A stretch of DNA of 22,311 bases from a virus. The position numbers and the translations under genes are program-made. Each line of letters begins with the position of its first letter. Within the stretch, counting starts at the first letter, position 1. The notes under the pieces were generated by a model. It saw only the letters and a program-made list of their open reading frames with translations, searched no databases and was not told the DNA's origin. Location of the stretch: positions 1 to 22,311 of the IMG/VR virus record IMGVR_UViG_3300007540_000128. One strand, written 5' to 3'. Positions 1-5,528 of this stretch are shown piece after piece.

Positions 1-108
1 CAGTATTTCTGTATAGTAACGCTTGTCATAGGTTAGTTCCTCTATGAAACCACCTGCCCAAAAGTATTCAATAGCATCCATGACATCTTTTTTAGTTGTC
101 TTTTTCAT
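1..108 (-). CDS. Small hypothetical protein, C-terminus cut by window edge
   Basis: An open frame starts with ATG at 108 and runs off the left edge after 36 codons. It begins MKKTTKKDVMDAIEYFWAGG and continues with an acidic/aromatic stretch. A good Shine-Dalgarno (GGAGAAACACA before ATG) sets the start, 14 bp after the stop of the cell wall hydrolase gene, so it is the next cistron of the leftward operon. I do not recognise the family. No membrane segment or signal peptide is visible in the part present. Confidence 0.7.
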   Translation of the reverse strand, partial: MKKTTKKDVMDAIEYFWAGGFIEELTYDKRYYTEIL

Positions 109-122
109 TGTGTTTCTCCATT

Positions 123-557
123 CTATCTATAATATATATGATCTTCTATTGTTGTAATGTACTCTCTATTCCATGCTGGGTCAACGTCCACTGAATGATA
201 GAACGTAGCACCATCCACTACATTGATTGTTAAACCATATGAATAGTACACCTCCTCTGCTATAGACACTGCTCTATTCCATGAGCGTTGGTCTTTAGGT
301 ACGTCAGGCTTACCATCACAGTACCAACTGAACTGGCATCTGTTCCTGATAGGATAGTCCTGCTTCCAACTGTATGTTGGCCCTTCACGTATGACATCGC
401 ACACTGTATCAGGCCATGCAGGATGGTGCACCCTGTTCAGTACGACATAGGCTACTGCCATCTGTCCCACTGTAGGTTGATCACGTGCCTCAAAGTAAAT
501 GTTCTGGGCAAGGCACGTAATCGTAGCACCTACTGCAAGTATACTAGCGTCCAGCAT
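123..557 (-). CDS. SleB-type cell wall hydrolase
   Basis: Predicted peptidoglycan hydrolase of the SleB/Hydrolase_2 type, 144 residues, the usual size of a single catalytic domain. Visible family features are NIYFEARDQP with the likely catalytic Glu23, the following helix GQMAVAYVVLNRV (31-43), CQFSWYCDG (74-82) and ATFYHS with a downstream PAWN (117-130). Residues 5-17 are mildly hydrophobic; a clear signal peptide is not visible. The start at 557 is chosen because AAAAGG lies five bases upstream. An alternative ATG at 581 has no ribosome site and would lengthen the overlap with the previous gene from 14 to 38 bp. The gene sits in the leftward arm, away from the right-arm lysis cassette, so it may act in exit or in late release; which one cannot be told from sequence. 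Confidence 0.85.
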   Translation of the reverse strand: MLDASILAVGATITCLAQNIYFEARDQPTVGQMAVAYVVLNRVHHPAWPDTVCDVIREGPTYSWKQDYPIRNRCQFSWYCDGKPDVPKDQRSWNRAVSIAEEVYYSYGLTINVVDGATFYHSVDVDPAWNREYITTIEDHIYYR

Positions 558-771
558 TTCTGCCTTTTCTACCTCTAGCATTATCTAGTAGTGTCTGCAC
601 ATCTTCCTCCTCTTGTTGGTGTAGGCAAGGTGGTACTTTACCTTTCCTGTGGTTAAAGAATACATAGCTAGGCTCACCTTGCAGGTTCATCCTACGCTGG
701 TACTGTACAGGGCATCTGTCTAGCCATTCATAGAACTCTGCCTGTGTTTGTATGTCCCACTGTTGGCCCAT
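544..771 (-). CDS. Small phage protein with EWLDxCP motif
   Basis: A 75-residue protein containing FYEWLDRCP near residue 13-21, then a basic segment, an aromatic strand (YVFF) and an acidic EEED patch near the C-terminus. The same EWLDxCP motif followed by an aromatic strand occurs in the 55-residue protein at 2337-2504, so the two look like divergent paralogues. I do not know the function. The ATG at 771 lies 1 bp after the stop of the DUF932-like gene, and the C-terminus overlaps the hydrolase start, consistent with translational coupling along one leftward operon. Confidence 0.7.
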   Translation of the reverse strand: MGQQWDIQTQAEFYEWLDRCPVQYQRRMNLQGEPSYVFFNHRKGKVPPCLHQQEEEDVQTLLDNARGRKGRNAGR

Positions 772-772
772 A

Positions 773-1651
773 TCAGGCAGCCATCTCTAAAAATGATGGG
801 TGTTCTACCCACTTGGCTACCTCTAGGTTGCGGTTAAACTGACGCTGTACCTGAGTATCGTTGTTAGTCTTACGAAACTCAAACCTGTCACTATGAGTAG
901 CGTACTGTGTCATAGCTGAATACACAGCCCACATGTTACAGCCACGTGTGTTTAGTTCTTCTAGTACAGAGTGAAAACTCTTATCTGCCTTACGTTTAGG
1001 CATCATGGAATCTAGCATAGGCTCTATTGCACTGAGACATACTTCCTTCTCAGCTAAACTCTGACACCACGCATTGTGCTCACTGTATCCAGTAATCATA
1101 CCACCTGCCTTATCAGCAAAGGTAGACAGGTCAAAGTTCTTTGTGTTTCTTTTCTTCAACACAGAGTAGTCACCTGTCACCATACCATTCGTACAGAAGA
1201 AATCTATCAGCCCACCAACAAAGTTGTTAGACGTACTGCCATTAACACTGTGCCAGTAGTTCAGTTGCATAGCTGTCTCTGTCTTATGCTTCTTAGTTTC
1301 AACCACACCTTTGAGGTCAGGAAAGGTAACTGTTTCCAATGCCCATGCCCCATTACCTGCTGTCCTAGTCTTGATGTCATACTTATCAGGTTGCAGTGTG
1401 TTCATCCACTGCTCACGCATCTTACCAAAGTAATCTGGATGTGACGTACCAGTGTAGGTACTATTGACCATACCAATACATTCATCTGTGTCAGTACGAA
1501 TAACATACTTGTGTTTGTCTGATCTCTCTGTAGTTACATAGTCTACGTCAAACTCTGCATGTCCATATGTGTTCATCATGTTACTGTCCAATCTGTTGTG
1601 TTTGTTGTTTTGCTCTACGTAACTTACGCCTCTCGCGTTTCCAATCGTCAC
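773..1651 (-). CDS. DUF932-like phage/plasmid protein
   Basis: About 292 residues from the GTG at 1651, or 268 from ATG-ATG at 1579. The body resembles DUF932 proteins of phages and plasmids: an N-terminal beta-rich part, a central IDFFCTNGMVTGD stretch (about 150-162) and a C-terminal helical part with NMWAVYSAMTQYATH (about 239-253). The molecular role of this family is unknown to me; members are often found among phage early genes. Neither start has a convincing Shine-Dalgarno. The GTG start places the gene 2 bp after the upstream stop, typical for this operon, while the sequence before residue 25 is polar and low in conserved character. Family assignment is by pattern recognition and needs a profile search. 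Confidence 0.72.
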   Translation of the reverse strand: MTIGNARGVSYVEQNNKHNRLDSNMMNTYGHAEFDVDYVTTERSDKHKYVIRTDTDECIGMVNSTYTGTSHPDYFGKMREQWMNTLQPDKYDIKTRTAGNGAWALETVTFPDLKGVVETKKHKTETAMQLNYWHSVNGSTSNNFVGGLIDFFCTNGMVTGDYSVLKKRNTKNFDLSTFADKAGGMITGYSEHNAWCQSLAEKEVCLSAIEPMLDSMMPKRKADKSFHSVLEELNTRGCNMWAVYSAMTQYATHSDRFEFRKTNNDTQVQRQFNRNLEVAKWVEHPSFLEMAA

Positions 1652-1653
1652 GT

Positions 1654-1833
1654 TTAGGTTTCGGTGTTGTTAATTTTGTTATACGCATCTTTTGATATTG
1701 TGACTGAGACTGCATCCTCTCGTCCTTTCTTTCTATTGTATGAACCTTTACCCTTCTTACTGGGTATGACCTGAGTACGAGGACGGTTACGAGCTACTGC
1801 CTTTGCTACTGGATTTACTCTACGTATTCTCAT
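1654..1833 (-). CDS. Small Arg/Lys-rich phage protein (MRxRRxNP type)
   Basis: A 59-residue basic protein beginning MRIRRVNPVAKAVARNRPRT, followed by IPSKKGKGSYNRKKGR and an ordinary C-terminal tail. Short proteins opening with this Arg-Asn-Pro-x-Ala-Lys pattern and ending in KKxxxSRK-like clusters are common in tailed phages; their function is not known to me. The start at 1833 is preferred because AGGGA lies eight bases upstream; the ATG at 1842 would overlap that site. A GTCCAA-type dyad (1871-1884) lies in the leader. The charge suggests nucleic acid binding, which is inference only. Confidence 0.68.
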   Translation of the reverse strand: MRIRRVNPVAKAVARNRPRTQVIPSKKGKGSYNRKKGREDAVSVTISKDAYNKINNTET

Positions 1834-1870
1834 AACCACCATCCCTATACTCAGATCACTTAATTGTTAA

Positions 1871-1884
1871 GTCCAATGTTGGAC
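1871..1884. promoter_or_regulatory. GTCCAA-NN-TTGGAC dyad, copy 1
   Basis: GTCCAATGTTGGAC: two 6-bp inverted half-sites around a TG centre. It lies between the stop at 1892 and the start at 1833 on the minus strand. It is one of seven related copies, all in the left arm or the intergenic region. The likely use is binding of a dimeric regulator; this is inference from symmetry and repetition. Confidence 0.65.
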
Positions 1885-1891
1885 CTAATTA

Positions 1892-2098
1892 CTAGGCAAC
1901 AAACCTGCCTGTCTTACCATCACGTACACCTTGCACCATGTCCTTGTGGATGAAAGGAATACTTCTACCTTTGTACACCTGATACAACCTACCTCGTGTA
2001 TCACCACCTGATGCAGTAGCTTTGTTGTCTGCTTCCACTATGCTTCTAGCGTTAGTGATGCGGTTAACTCTTACGATAAGTGTTGATGTTGTAGCCAT
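1892..2098 (-). CDS. Hypothetical 68-residue protein
   Basis: Begins MATTSTLIVRVNRITNARSI and ends GKTGRFVA. The pattern is beta-strand rich with scattered basic residues and looks like a compact soluble domain. I do not recognise the family. The start has a good ribosome site (AGGAGATTATTAAA before ATG) and its own promoter directly upstream (2130-2158), so it probably begins a transcription unit inside the leftward arm. Confidence 0.72.
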   Translation of the reverse strand: MATTSTLIVRVNRITNARSIVEADNKATASGGDTRGRLYQVYKGRSIPFIHKDMVQGVRDGKTGRFVA

Positions 2099-2129
2099 TT
2101 TAATAATCTCCTATGTTAATTATACGATT

Positions 2130-2158
2130 AATATATTATTGTTTGTTAATAGTGTCAA
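2130..2158 (-). promoter_or_regulatory. Sigma70-type promoter, minus strand
   Basis: On the minus strand, TTGACA (2153-2158) is followed by a 17-bp spacer and TATATT (2130-2135), five of six matches to the -10 consensus. It points at the gene starting at 2098, about 32 bp away. The -35 box overlaps the stop codon of the upstream gene. The block CTTGACACT is identical in two other minus-strand promoter candidates (near 4856 and 5452). Confidence 0.68.
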
Positions 2159-2340
2159 GTAGTAATATCAATGTGCTTGCCTAGCCCCTCCTTTGATGGT
2201 TGTACAGTGTCCTTCTTTTCCAGTGGTACAGGTGCTCCTGTCTCTGGTTTGTGTGCATGACTGATCTTGTCCTTGTGTCTCAGTACATTGCTGATCGTGT
2301 CATATGCCAGTGAACTGTTACCTATATGATCTGTACTCAT
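2155..2340 (-). CDS. Hypothetical 61-residue protein
   Basis: A polar protein, MSTDHIGNSSLAYDTISNVL followed by Lys/His/Pro-rich sequence; the second half looks disordered. No domain is recognised. Its ATG overlaps the stop of the preceding gene as ATGA (2337-2340), indicating coupled translation. The stop codon lies in the -35 region of the next promoter, so this is probably the last gene of the methyltransferase sub-operon. Confidence 0.65.
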   Translation of the reverse strand: MSTDHIGNSSLAYDTISNVLRHKDKISHAHKPETGAPVPLEKKDTVQPSKEGLGKHIDITT

Positions 2341-2504
2341 TCCGCATCCTTCTCTCGTTTATCTACTCGTATGATATAGTATCTACCATTCTCAAACTCT
2401 GTCTCTATGTTGGTAGGGCATTCATCCAACCATTCCTGTACAGTTTGTTTAGCTTTAAGATCATTGTAGATCTTGGTGAAGTGTTCTCTACTACCTATTT
2501 GCAT
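2337..2504 (-). CDS. Small EWLDxCP protein (paralogue-like)
   Basis: A 55-residue protein starting MQIGSREHFTKIYNDLKAKQ, then VQEWLDECP, then an acidic/aromatic strand RYYIIRVDKRE. The EWLDxCP core matches the 75-residue protein at 544-771. The start is set by a TAATG overlap with the methyltransferase stop at 2504; a longer frame to 2561 has no support because it lies inside the methyltransferase gene. Function unknown. Confidence 0.7.
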   Translation of the reverse strand: MQIGSREHFTKIYNDLKAKQTVQEWLDECPTNIETEFENGRYYIIRVDKREKDAE

Positions 2505-3436
2505 TATAATAATCCTTTCAGTATATGGGCTATCACATCCACAGTGAAGCCATTGCCACATATTTTGTAGCGTTGTGTATTGGACACACCCTCTGTGTAT
2601 CCGGAAGGCAGGGTTTGTAATCGTTCACACTCAAGAGGTGTCAGCTTACGCCAACTCATATCCTGTGTGTACACCTTTGGTTCACGATGACCACCACCCA
2701 TAGTGGTAAGCGTAGGTGCTTTGCCTTCTCTGTGATAGACACGCTTCAAGCTGTCGATACCTTTCAGGTTAGCCTCACCGACATGGCACAGGCCATCCTT
2801 ACTGAATACCAACTGTCTTCTGTGCTTCTCAAAGTATGTCTTGAGATTACCACCCTTCCAGTAGTTAGCGTCAAGGCAGAAAGACTTATCTCTGTCCACA
2901 CAACCATCCTCTAGTATGTCCTTAAGCATGATACCCTTGTCCTCTGGCAGACCTGACTGTGGTATGTTAGTCCAGTATAGTCTACGTCTATTCTGTGCTG
3001 ACACAAGACTGCTGTTGATCTCGATAGGTTCCACACCTAGATGCTGACTGATGACATCCTGATACTCCTGTTTCATAGGTACATTCTCAAACAGAAACCA
3101 CTTAGGTTTGAGTAGGTTTTTGATACGTACTATCTCCCAAAAAACCTGACCACGTGGATCGTCAAAGCCCTTACCTTTACCTGCCACAGAAAATGAGGGA
3201 CAAGGAAACCCACCTGCCATGAAGTCAATGGGATCACCATTGAATGAGTGCAGATCTACGTTGTGGATGTCACCTAACTGCTGTGTGTCTGACCAGTTCT
3301 TTTGTGTTACCTTGATAGCCCACTTGTCTAGCTCACTGGCATAGTACCTGTAGGTTGGTGCTAGTACACCTGCCCTGACCATAGCTTCCTGTAACATAGA
3401 CCCACCATCACATGCTGAAAATACTGTATTAATCAT
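2504..3436 (-). CDS. DNA (cytosine-5) methyltransferase
   Basis: A 310-residue enzyme that should transfer a methyl group from S-adenosylmethionine to C5 of cytosine in DNA. Motif I region is FSACDGGSMLQEAM (6-19). The catalytic motif IV is FPCPSFS with Cys79, followed by GKGKGFDDPRG. Motif VI is FENV (116-119) and motif VIII is QNRRR (148-152). A target-recognition region follows, then LTPLECERLQTLP and GNGFTVDVIAHI at the C-terminus (motifs IX-X). All core catalytic features are present. The start at 3436 overlaps the upstream stop as ATGA; an upstream in-frame start would lie inside that gene. No restriction nuclease is nearby, so it is an orphan enzyme, likely for self-protection against host restriction or for epigenetic control. 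Sequence specificity cannot be read. Confidence 0.93.
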   Translation of the reverse strand: MINTVFSACDGGSMLQEAMVRAGVLAPTYRYYASELDKWAIKVTQKNWSDTQQLGDIHNVDLHSFNGDPIDFMAGGFPCPSFSVAGKGKGFDDPRGQVFWEIVRIKNLLKPKWFLFENVPMKQEYQDVISQHLGVEPIEINSSLVSAQNRRRLYWTNIPQSGLPEDKGIMLKDILEDGCVDRDKSFCLDANYWKGGNLKTYFEKHRRQLVFSKDGLCHVGEANLKGIDSLKRVYHREGKAPTLTTMGGGHREPKVYTQDMSWRKLTPLECERLQTLPSGYTEGVSNTQRYKICGNGFTVDVIAHILKGLL

Positions 3437-3570
3437 TTTGCTTTTACCTCGCTCCAACCATTAAACCTAGTCCATGCTATATCAATAGCTTCTTCTTCTG
3501 TATAGCCCTCTGCCATGAGGTCATCAACTATGTCCTCTAGCTGGCTTGCTATCTGTGGATGTAAACTCAT
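3433..3570 (-). CDS. Small acidic protein upstream of the methyltransferase
   Basis: A 45-residue ORF: MSLHPQIASQLEDIVDDLMA, then EGYTEEEAIDIAWTRFNGW and a short basic tail. It is acidic and helical, resembling a small UBA- or CUE-like helical bundle in pattern only. It overlaps the 81-residue gene upstream and the methyltransferase downstream, both through ATGA, which strongly supports translation. It might partner the methyltransferase; that is speculation from position. Confidence 0.72.
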   Translation of the reverse strand: MSLHPQIASQLEDIVDDLMAEGYTEEEAIDIAWTRFNGWSEVKAK

Positions 3571-3812
3571 ACGTTATCTCCTATTGCTACGTCTAACTCT
3601 GTCTCTATCCATACTCTAGCACCACAAGGCAATGGGTTATCTGGTCTGTACACTATGGATGCCAACACCTCGCCATCCTCACTGAGCATATCTATCCTGT
3701 CACCATACAGTGTATCGTGATCACCTTGTGCTCTCAATACAGGCAACCTGTCCTTAGGTTCCCTATGTATGTTGCTACGTATATTGCCCTGATTAACATG
3801 TAATATATTCAT
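3567..3812 (-). CDS. Conserved phage hypothetical (MNILHVNQxxIRSN type)
   Basis: An 81-residue beta-rich protein starting MNILHVNQGNIRSN, with a middle stretch LPVLRAQGDHDTLYGDRI and a C-terminal VYRPDNPLPCGARVWIETE. Small proteins with this N-terminus and the RPDxPLxCGARVWIET ending recur in many tailed phages, but I know of no assigned function. A ribosome site GGAG lies before the ATG, and a GTCCAA dyad (3833-3846) stands 20 bp upstream of it. It begins the run of ATGA-coupled genes that leads into the methyltransferase. Confidence 0.75.
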   Translation of the reverse strand: MNILHVNQGNIRSNIHREPKDRLPVLRAQGDHDTLYGDRIDMLSEDGEVLASIVYRPDNPLPCGARVWIETELDVAIGDNV

Positions 3813-3832
3813 TGTACTTTCTCCAATGTTAG

Positions 3833-3846
3833 GTCCAATGTTGGAC
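3833..3846. promoter_or_regulatory. GTCCAA-NN-TTGGAC dyad, copy 2
   Basis: GTCCAATGTTGGAC, identical to copy 1, in the short gap between the Gp88-like gene stop and the start at 3812. The bases around it, TTAG on the left and TTAG on the right, also recur around copy 3. It lies 20 bp upstream of the start codon, so a bound protein or RNA fold here could affect both transcription and initiation. Confidence 0.65.
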
Positions 3847-4512
3847 TTAGTGAGATGATAAGTGAACTGTTACTCGCTTGCCTATAGTAGTCTGACTAAA
3901 GCATCCTGCCTTACATACAGCACAATGTCCAGACATTTTCTTCCATGTCTTAGGACACTTGAATGCTTCACCTTTCTCTGCATACTTGGTATCATCACCA
4001 AAGTACATAATGTTCCAGCCATCAGCAATCAAACTGTCCTCTTCCTCCTGTGTATTGGATGGATCAAGTGACGCATTGAGAGCTATGTTTGGAATAGGGA
4101 ATAGCTCTATCTGTATCAGTTCACGTAGCAATGTATTACGCCATGCTCGTGTTGGTATCCACCATGTAGTATCTGGAGTAGCCAATGCTATGTCCTTCAC
4201 ACGATAAATATCGGACAGATCCTTGATAGCTTCGCCTCTAGTCATATGTCTAGCACGTTTAGTCTGCTTCTTTTTACGTGACAGATAGGTACGCACCGCA
4301 TTGCCAGACACCTGCATCCACTCACGTTCACAACGTTCGTCACGTTTGCCCATGTTAGGATACATCCTGTATAGCTTGACGTTGTAACAGGTATCATCAC
4401 AGAAACTAGTCCGATGATCACAAGATCCTTTCACAGATCCTACATCATTGATTGGCCTATCGCTGGCGAACATGCCTATGTCATCACAGTAACGAAATAA
4501 ATCCTTAATCAT
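3847..4512 (-). CDS. Gp88-like cysteine-rich phage protein
   Basis: A 221-residue protein with two cysteine clusters: C31, C38, C42 followed by Tyr (CDHRTSFCDDTCY) near the N-terminus, and C186, C197, C200, C204 (KCPKTW...CAVCKAGCF) near the C-terminus. The middle contains MTRGEAI and a segment of alternating hydrophobic strands and helices. This two-cluster layout matches the Gp88-like family found in many actinobacterial and proteobacterial phages; its function is unknown to me, though the cysteines suggest metal or iron-sulfur binding. The ATG at 4512 is separated by one base from the stop of the 29-residue gene upstream, so translation is probably coupled. Confidence in gene is high, in family moderate. 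Confidence 0.7.
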   Translation of the reverse strand: MIKDLFRYCDDIGMFASDRPINDVGSVKGSCDHRTSFCDDTCYNVKLYRMYPNMGKRDERCEREWMQVSGNAVRTYLSRKKKQTKRARHMTRGEAIKDLSDIYRVKDIALATPDTTWWIPTRAWRNTLLRELIQIELFPIPNIALNASLDPSNTQEEEDSLIADGWNIMYFGDDTKYAEKGEAFKCPKTWKKMSGHCAVCKAGCFSQTTIGKRVTVHLSSH

Positions 4513-4513
4513 T

Positions 4514-4603
4514 TTAGTTATCCCTAAAGCAAGTTACAATTAAACCTAATGCTACTACAAACCAACAGATAGCTAGTATCTGTAATGTGTTAAGTTCTTC
4601 CAT
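4514..4603 (-). CDS. 29-residue single-span membrane peptide
   Basis: MEELNTLQILAICWFVVALG followed by LIVTCFRDN: a short acidic N-terminus, a hydrophobic segment at about 8-25, and a charged end. The ribosome site CGGAG precedes the ATG by eight bases. The leader (CGGAGTGAATAAC) is nearly the same as the one before the gene at 4787. The stop lies one base before the next ATG. Size, ribosome site and spacing support a real membrane peptide; its role is unknown. Confidence 0.65.
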   Translation of the reverse strand: MEELNTLQILAICWFVVALGLIVTCFRDN

Positions 4604-4604
4604 G

Positions 4605-4787
4605 TTATTCACTCCGATGTTTTGCTTTTAGCTTTACCACCTGCCTGAATACTCTTTCAAACTCAGGATGTTGGCTGTTTCGCACAGATAAATTACGCAC
4701 TAACCACATCACATTATCAAGATTATTTGTATCCCTTCTCATGGTTGGTACATCCATACTGTCAGGTATTATAGTCATTGTATTCAC
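4605..4787 (-). CDS. Hypothetical 60-residue protein
   Basis: Starts MNTMTIIPDSMDVPTMRRDT and continues with a helical, basic C-terminal half rich in Arg, Val and Lys. No family recognised. The ATG has CGGAG eight to nine bases upstream. Its leader carries, in transcript order, the minus-strand promoter and hairpin element A (4825-4878), then a perfect GTCCAACGTTGGAC palindrome (4799-4812), so it heads a regulated unit that may include the Gp88-like gene. Confidence 0.65.
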   Translation of the reverse strand: MNTMTIIPDSMDVPTMRRDTNNLDNVMWLVRNLSVRNSQHPEFERVFRQVVKLKAKHRSE

Positions 4788-4798
4788 TCCGATGTTAG

Positions 4799-4812
4799 GT
4801 CCAACGTTGGAC
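4799..4812. promoter_or_regulatory. GTCCAACGTTGGAC perfect palindrome, copy 3
   Basis: A fully symmetric 14-bp palindrome with CG at the centre, 11 bp upstream of the ATG at 4787 and just downstream of the promoter candidate at 4831-4859. It sits where a bound repressor would block transcription or early elongation. Confidence 0.7.
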
Positions 4813-4824
4813 TTAGTTAAGATC

Positions 4825-4878
4825 TATCTAAGTAATATATACTTTTACTAAAGTGTCAAGTATATATTACGTAAGATA
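4825..4878 (-). repeat. Hairpin element A (inverted repeat with conserved loop)
   Basis: A perfect 13-bp inner stem (4832-4844 with 4858-4870) encloses a 13-nt loop. Outside it is an internal loop (AA at 4830-4831 facing GTA at 4871-4873), then a 5-bp outer stem (4825-4829 with 4874-4878). The loop holds ACTAAAGT. Element B at 6118-6178 has the same layout, the same internal loop and nearly the same apical loop but different stem sequences that still pair. It overlaps the promoter at 4831-4859. Confidence 0.75.
4831..4859 (-). promoter_or_regulatory. Promoter candidate inside hairpin element A
   Basis: On the minus strand TTGACA (4854-4859) lies 16 bp before TATTAC (4832-4837), or 17 bp before ATTACT; the -10 match is only fair. 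The nine-base block CTTGACACT is identical to that of two other minus-strand candidates. The spacer contains ACTTT-N4-AAAGT, a small dyad repeated in element B. It would serve the genes from 4787 leftward. Confidence 0.5.
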
Positions 4879-4890
4879 TATCTAAAGTGA

Positions 4891-5301
4891 TTATGCTCTG
4901 TTGAAATACTCAATACCTACCCAATCCTTAACCTTACGTTGATGGGCAATTTCCCTAACTCCATTTTCAAACAGAGTTTGTTCCCAATCATAGAAACCTC
5001 CATAAGAGTTGCCACCTGCATCAGCTAACCAACGCAATACATCCTGCCGACTAGTCGTAGGACTGACTAATGTCTCAATCCTACCTATGAGATTGTACAT
5101 GCTTTGCTCACTACGCTCTCGGTCTTCCTCCTCCTGCTCTGTGAGAGTGGCAACCAACCCATCCCAATGCTCATTAAACTGAGCATCAGACATGCTACGA
5201 ACCCATTCCATCGTGTGTGCCAGAGGCCTACATCCCCATACATCCTTGTGCAAATCGCTGTAGCAATCCATGAGTTCATCTCGTGATACTTCGTCAGTCA
5301 T
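4891..5301 (-). CDS. Conserved phage hypothetical (YSDxHKDVxGxRP type)
   Basis: A 136-residue acidic, helical protein. Residues 8-27 carry ELMDCYSDLHKDVWGCRP, a signature shared by many short phage proteins (Tyr-Ser-Asp-x-His-Lys-Asp-Val-x-Gly-x-Arg-Pro). An EQEEEDRERSEQ acidic helix follows near 53-64, and the C-terminal half (TSRQDVLRWLADAGGNS, YDWEQTLFENGVREIAH) is helical. Function unknown to me. The ATG overlaps the upstream stop as ATGA (5298-5301), with GGAG seven bases upstream, and a perfect GTCCAACGTTGGAC palindrome lies 19 bp upstream, within the preceding gene. Confidence 0.78.
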   Translation of the reverse strand: MTDEVSRDELMDCYSDLHKDVWGCRPLAHTMEWVRSMSDAQFNEHWDGLVATLTEQEEEDRERSEQSMYNLIGRIETLVSPTTSRQDVLRWLADAGGNSYGGFYDWEQTLFENGVREIAHQRKVKDWVGIEYFNRA

Positions 5302-5528
5302 TTTTTATCTCCATTGTTTTGTCCAACGTTGGACTTGATTTGCTTTGCCTTCATACGTAATTGCGACCATTTGTGGTCACGCTTGGCCTTTGCAAAGGCA
5401 TCAGCCATAGCTTGCTCTTGACCTATTCTATATACCAAAGGCACTTTAGTGTCAAGATCGGGAACTTCATTGATCCAATGAGATCTCAAAGGAGTATGAG
5501 ATCCCATAGGGATTATGTGTCTTGTCAT
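5298..5528 (-). CDS. Hypothetical 76-residue basic protein
   Basis: Starts MTRHIIPMGSHTPLRSHWIN and has a Lys/Arg-rich C-terminal half (AFAKAKRDHKWSQLRMKAKQ). No family recognised. It overlaps both neighbours, by TAATG at 5528 and ATGA at 5298-5301, so it is part of the first leftward operon after the 189-residue gene. Its coding sequence contains a promoter candidate (5427-5455) and a GTCCAACGTTGGAC palindrome (5321-5334); the palindrome is translated as part of KSNVGQ. Confidence 0.68.
   Translation of the reverse strand: MTRHIIPMGSHTPLRSHWINEVPDLDTKVPLVYRIGQEQAMADAFAKAKRDHKWSQLRMKAKQIKSNVGQNNGDKK
5321..5334. promoter_or_regulatory. GTCCAACGTTGGAC perfect palindrome, copy 4
   Basis: A fully symmetric 14-bp palindrome identical to copy 3, lying inside the end of the 76-residue gene and 19 bp upstream of the ATG at 5301. 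Its retention inside coding sequence argues that the DNA or RNA site itself is selected. Confidence 0.68.
5427..5455 (-). promoter_or_regulatory. Sigma70-type promoter, minus strand, intragenic
   Basis: On the minus strand TTGACA (5450-5455), a 17-bp spacer and TATAGA (5427-5432). It shares CTTGACACT with the promoters near 2155 and 4856. It lies within the 76-residue gene and would direct transcription across the palindrome at 5321-5334 into the 136-residue gene. Confidence 0.6.

Noticed and set aside
1076-1444. Plus-strand 122-codon frame opposite the DUF932-like gene
   Set aside because: It is a shadow of a well supported minus-strand gene, has no ribosome site and no plus-strand neighbours.
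2504-2561. Longer start for the 55-residue protein
   Set aside because: The extension lies entirely within the methyltransferase coding region and the TAATG overlap at 2504 is the operon norm.
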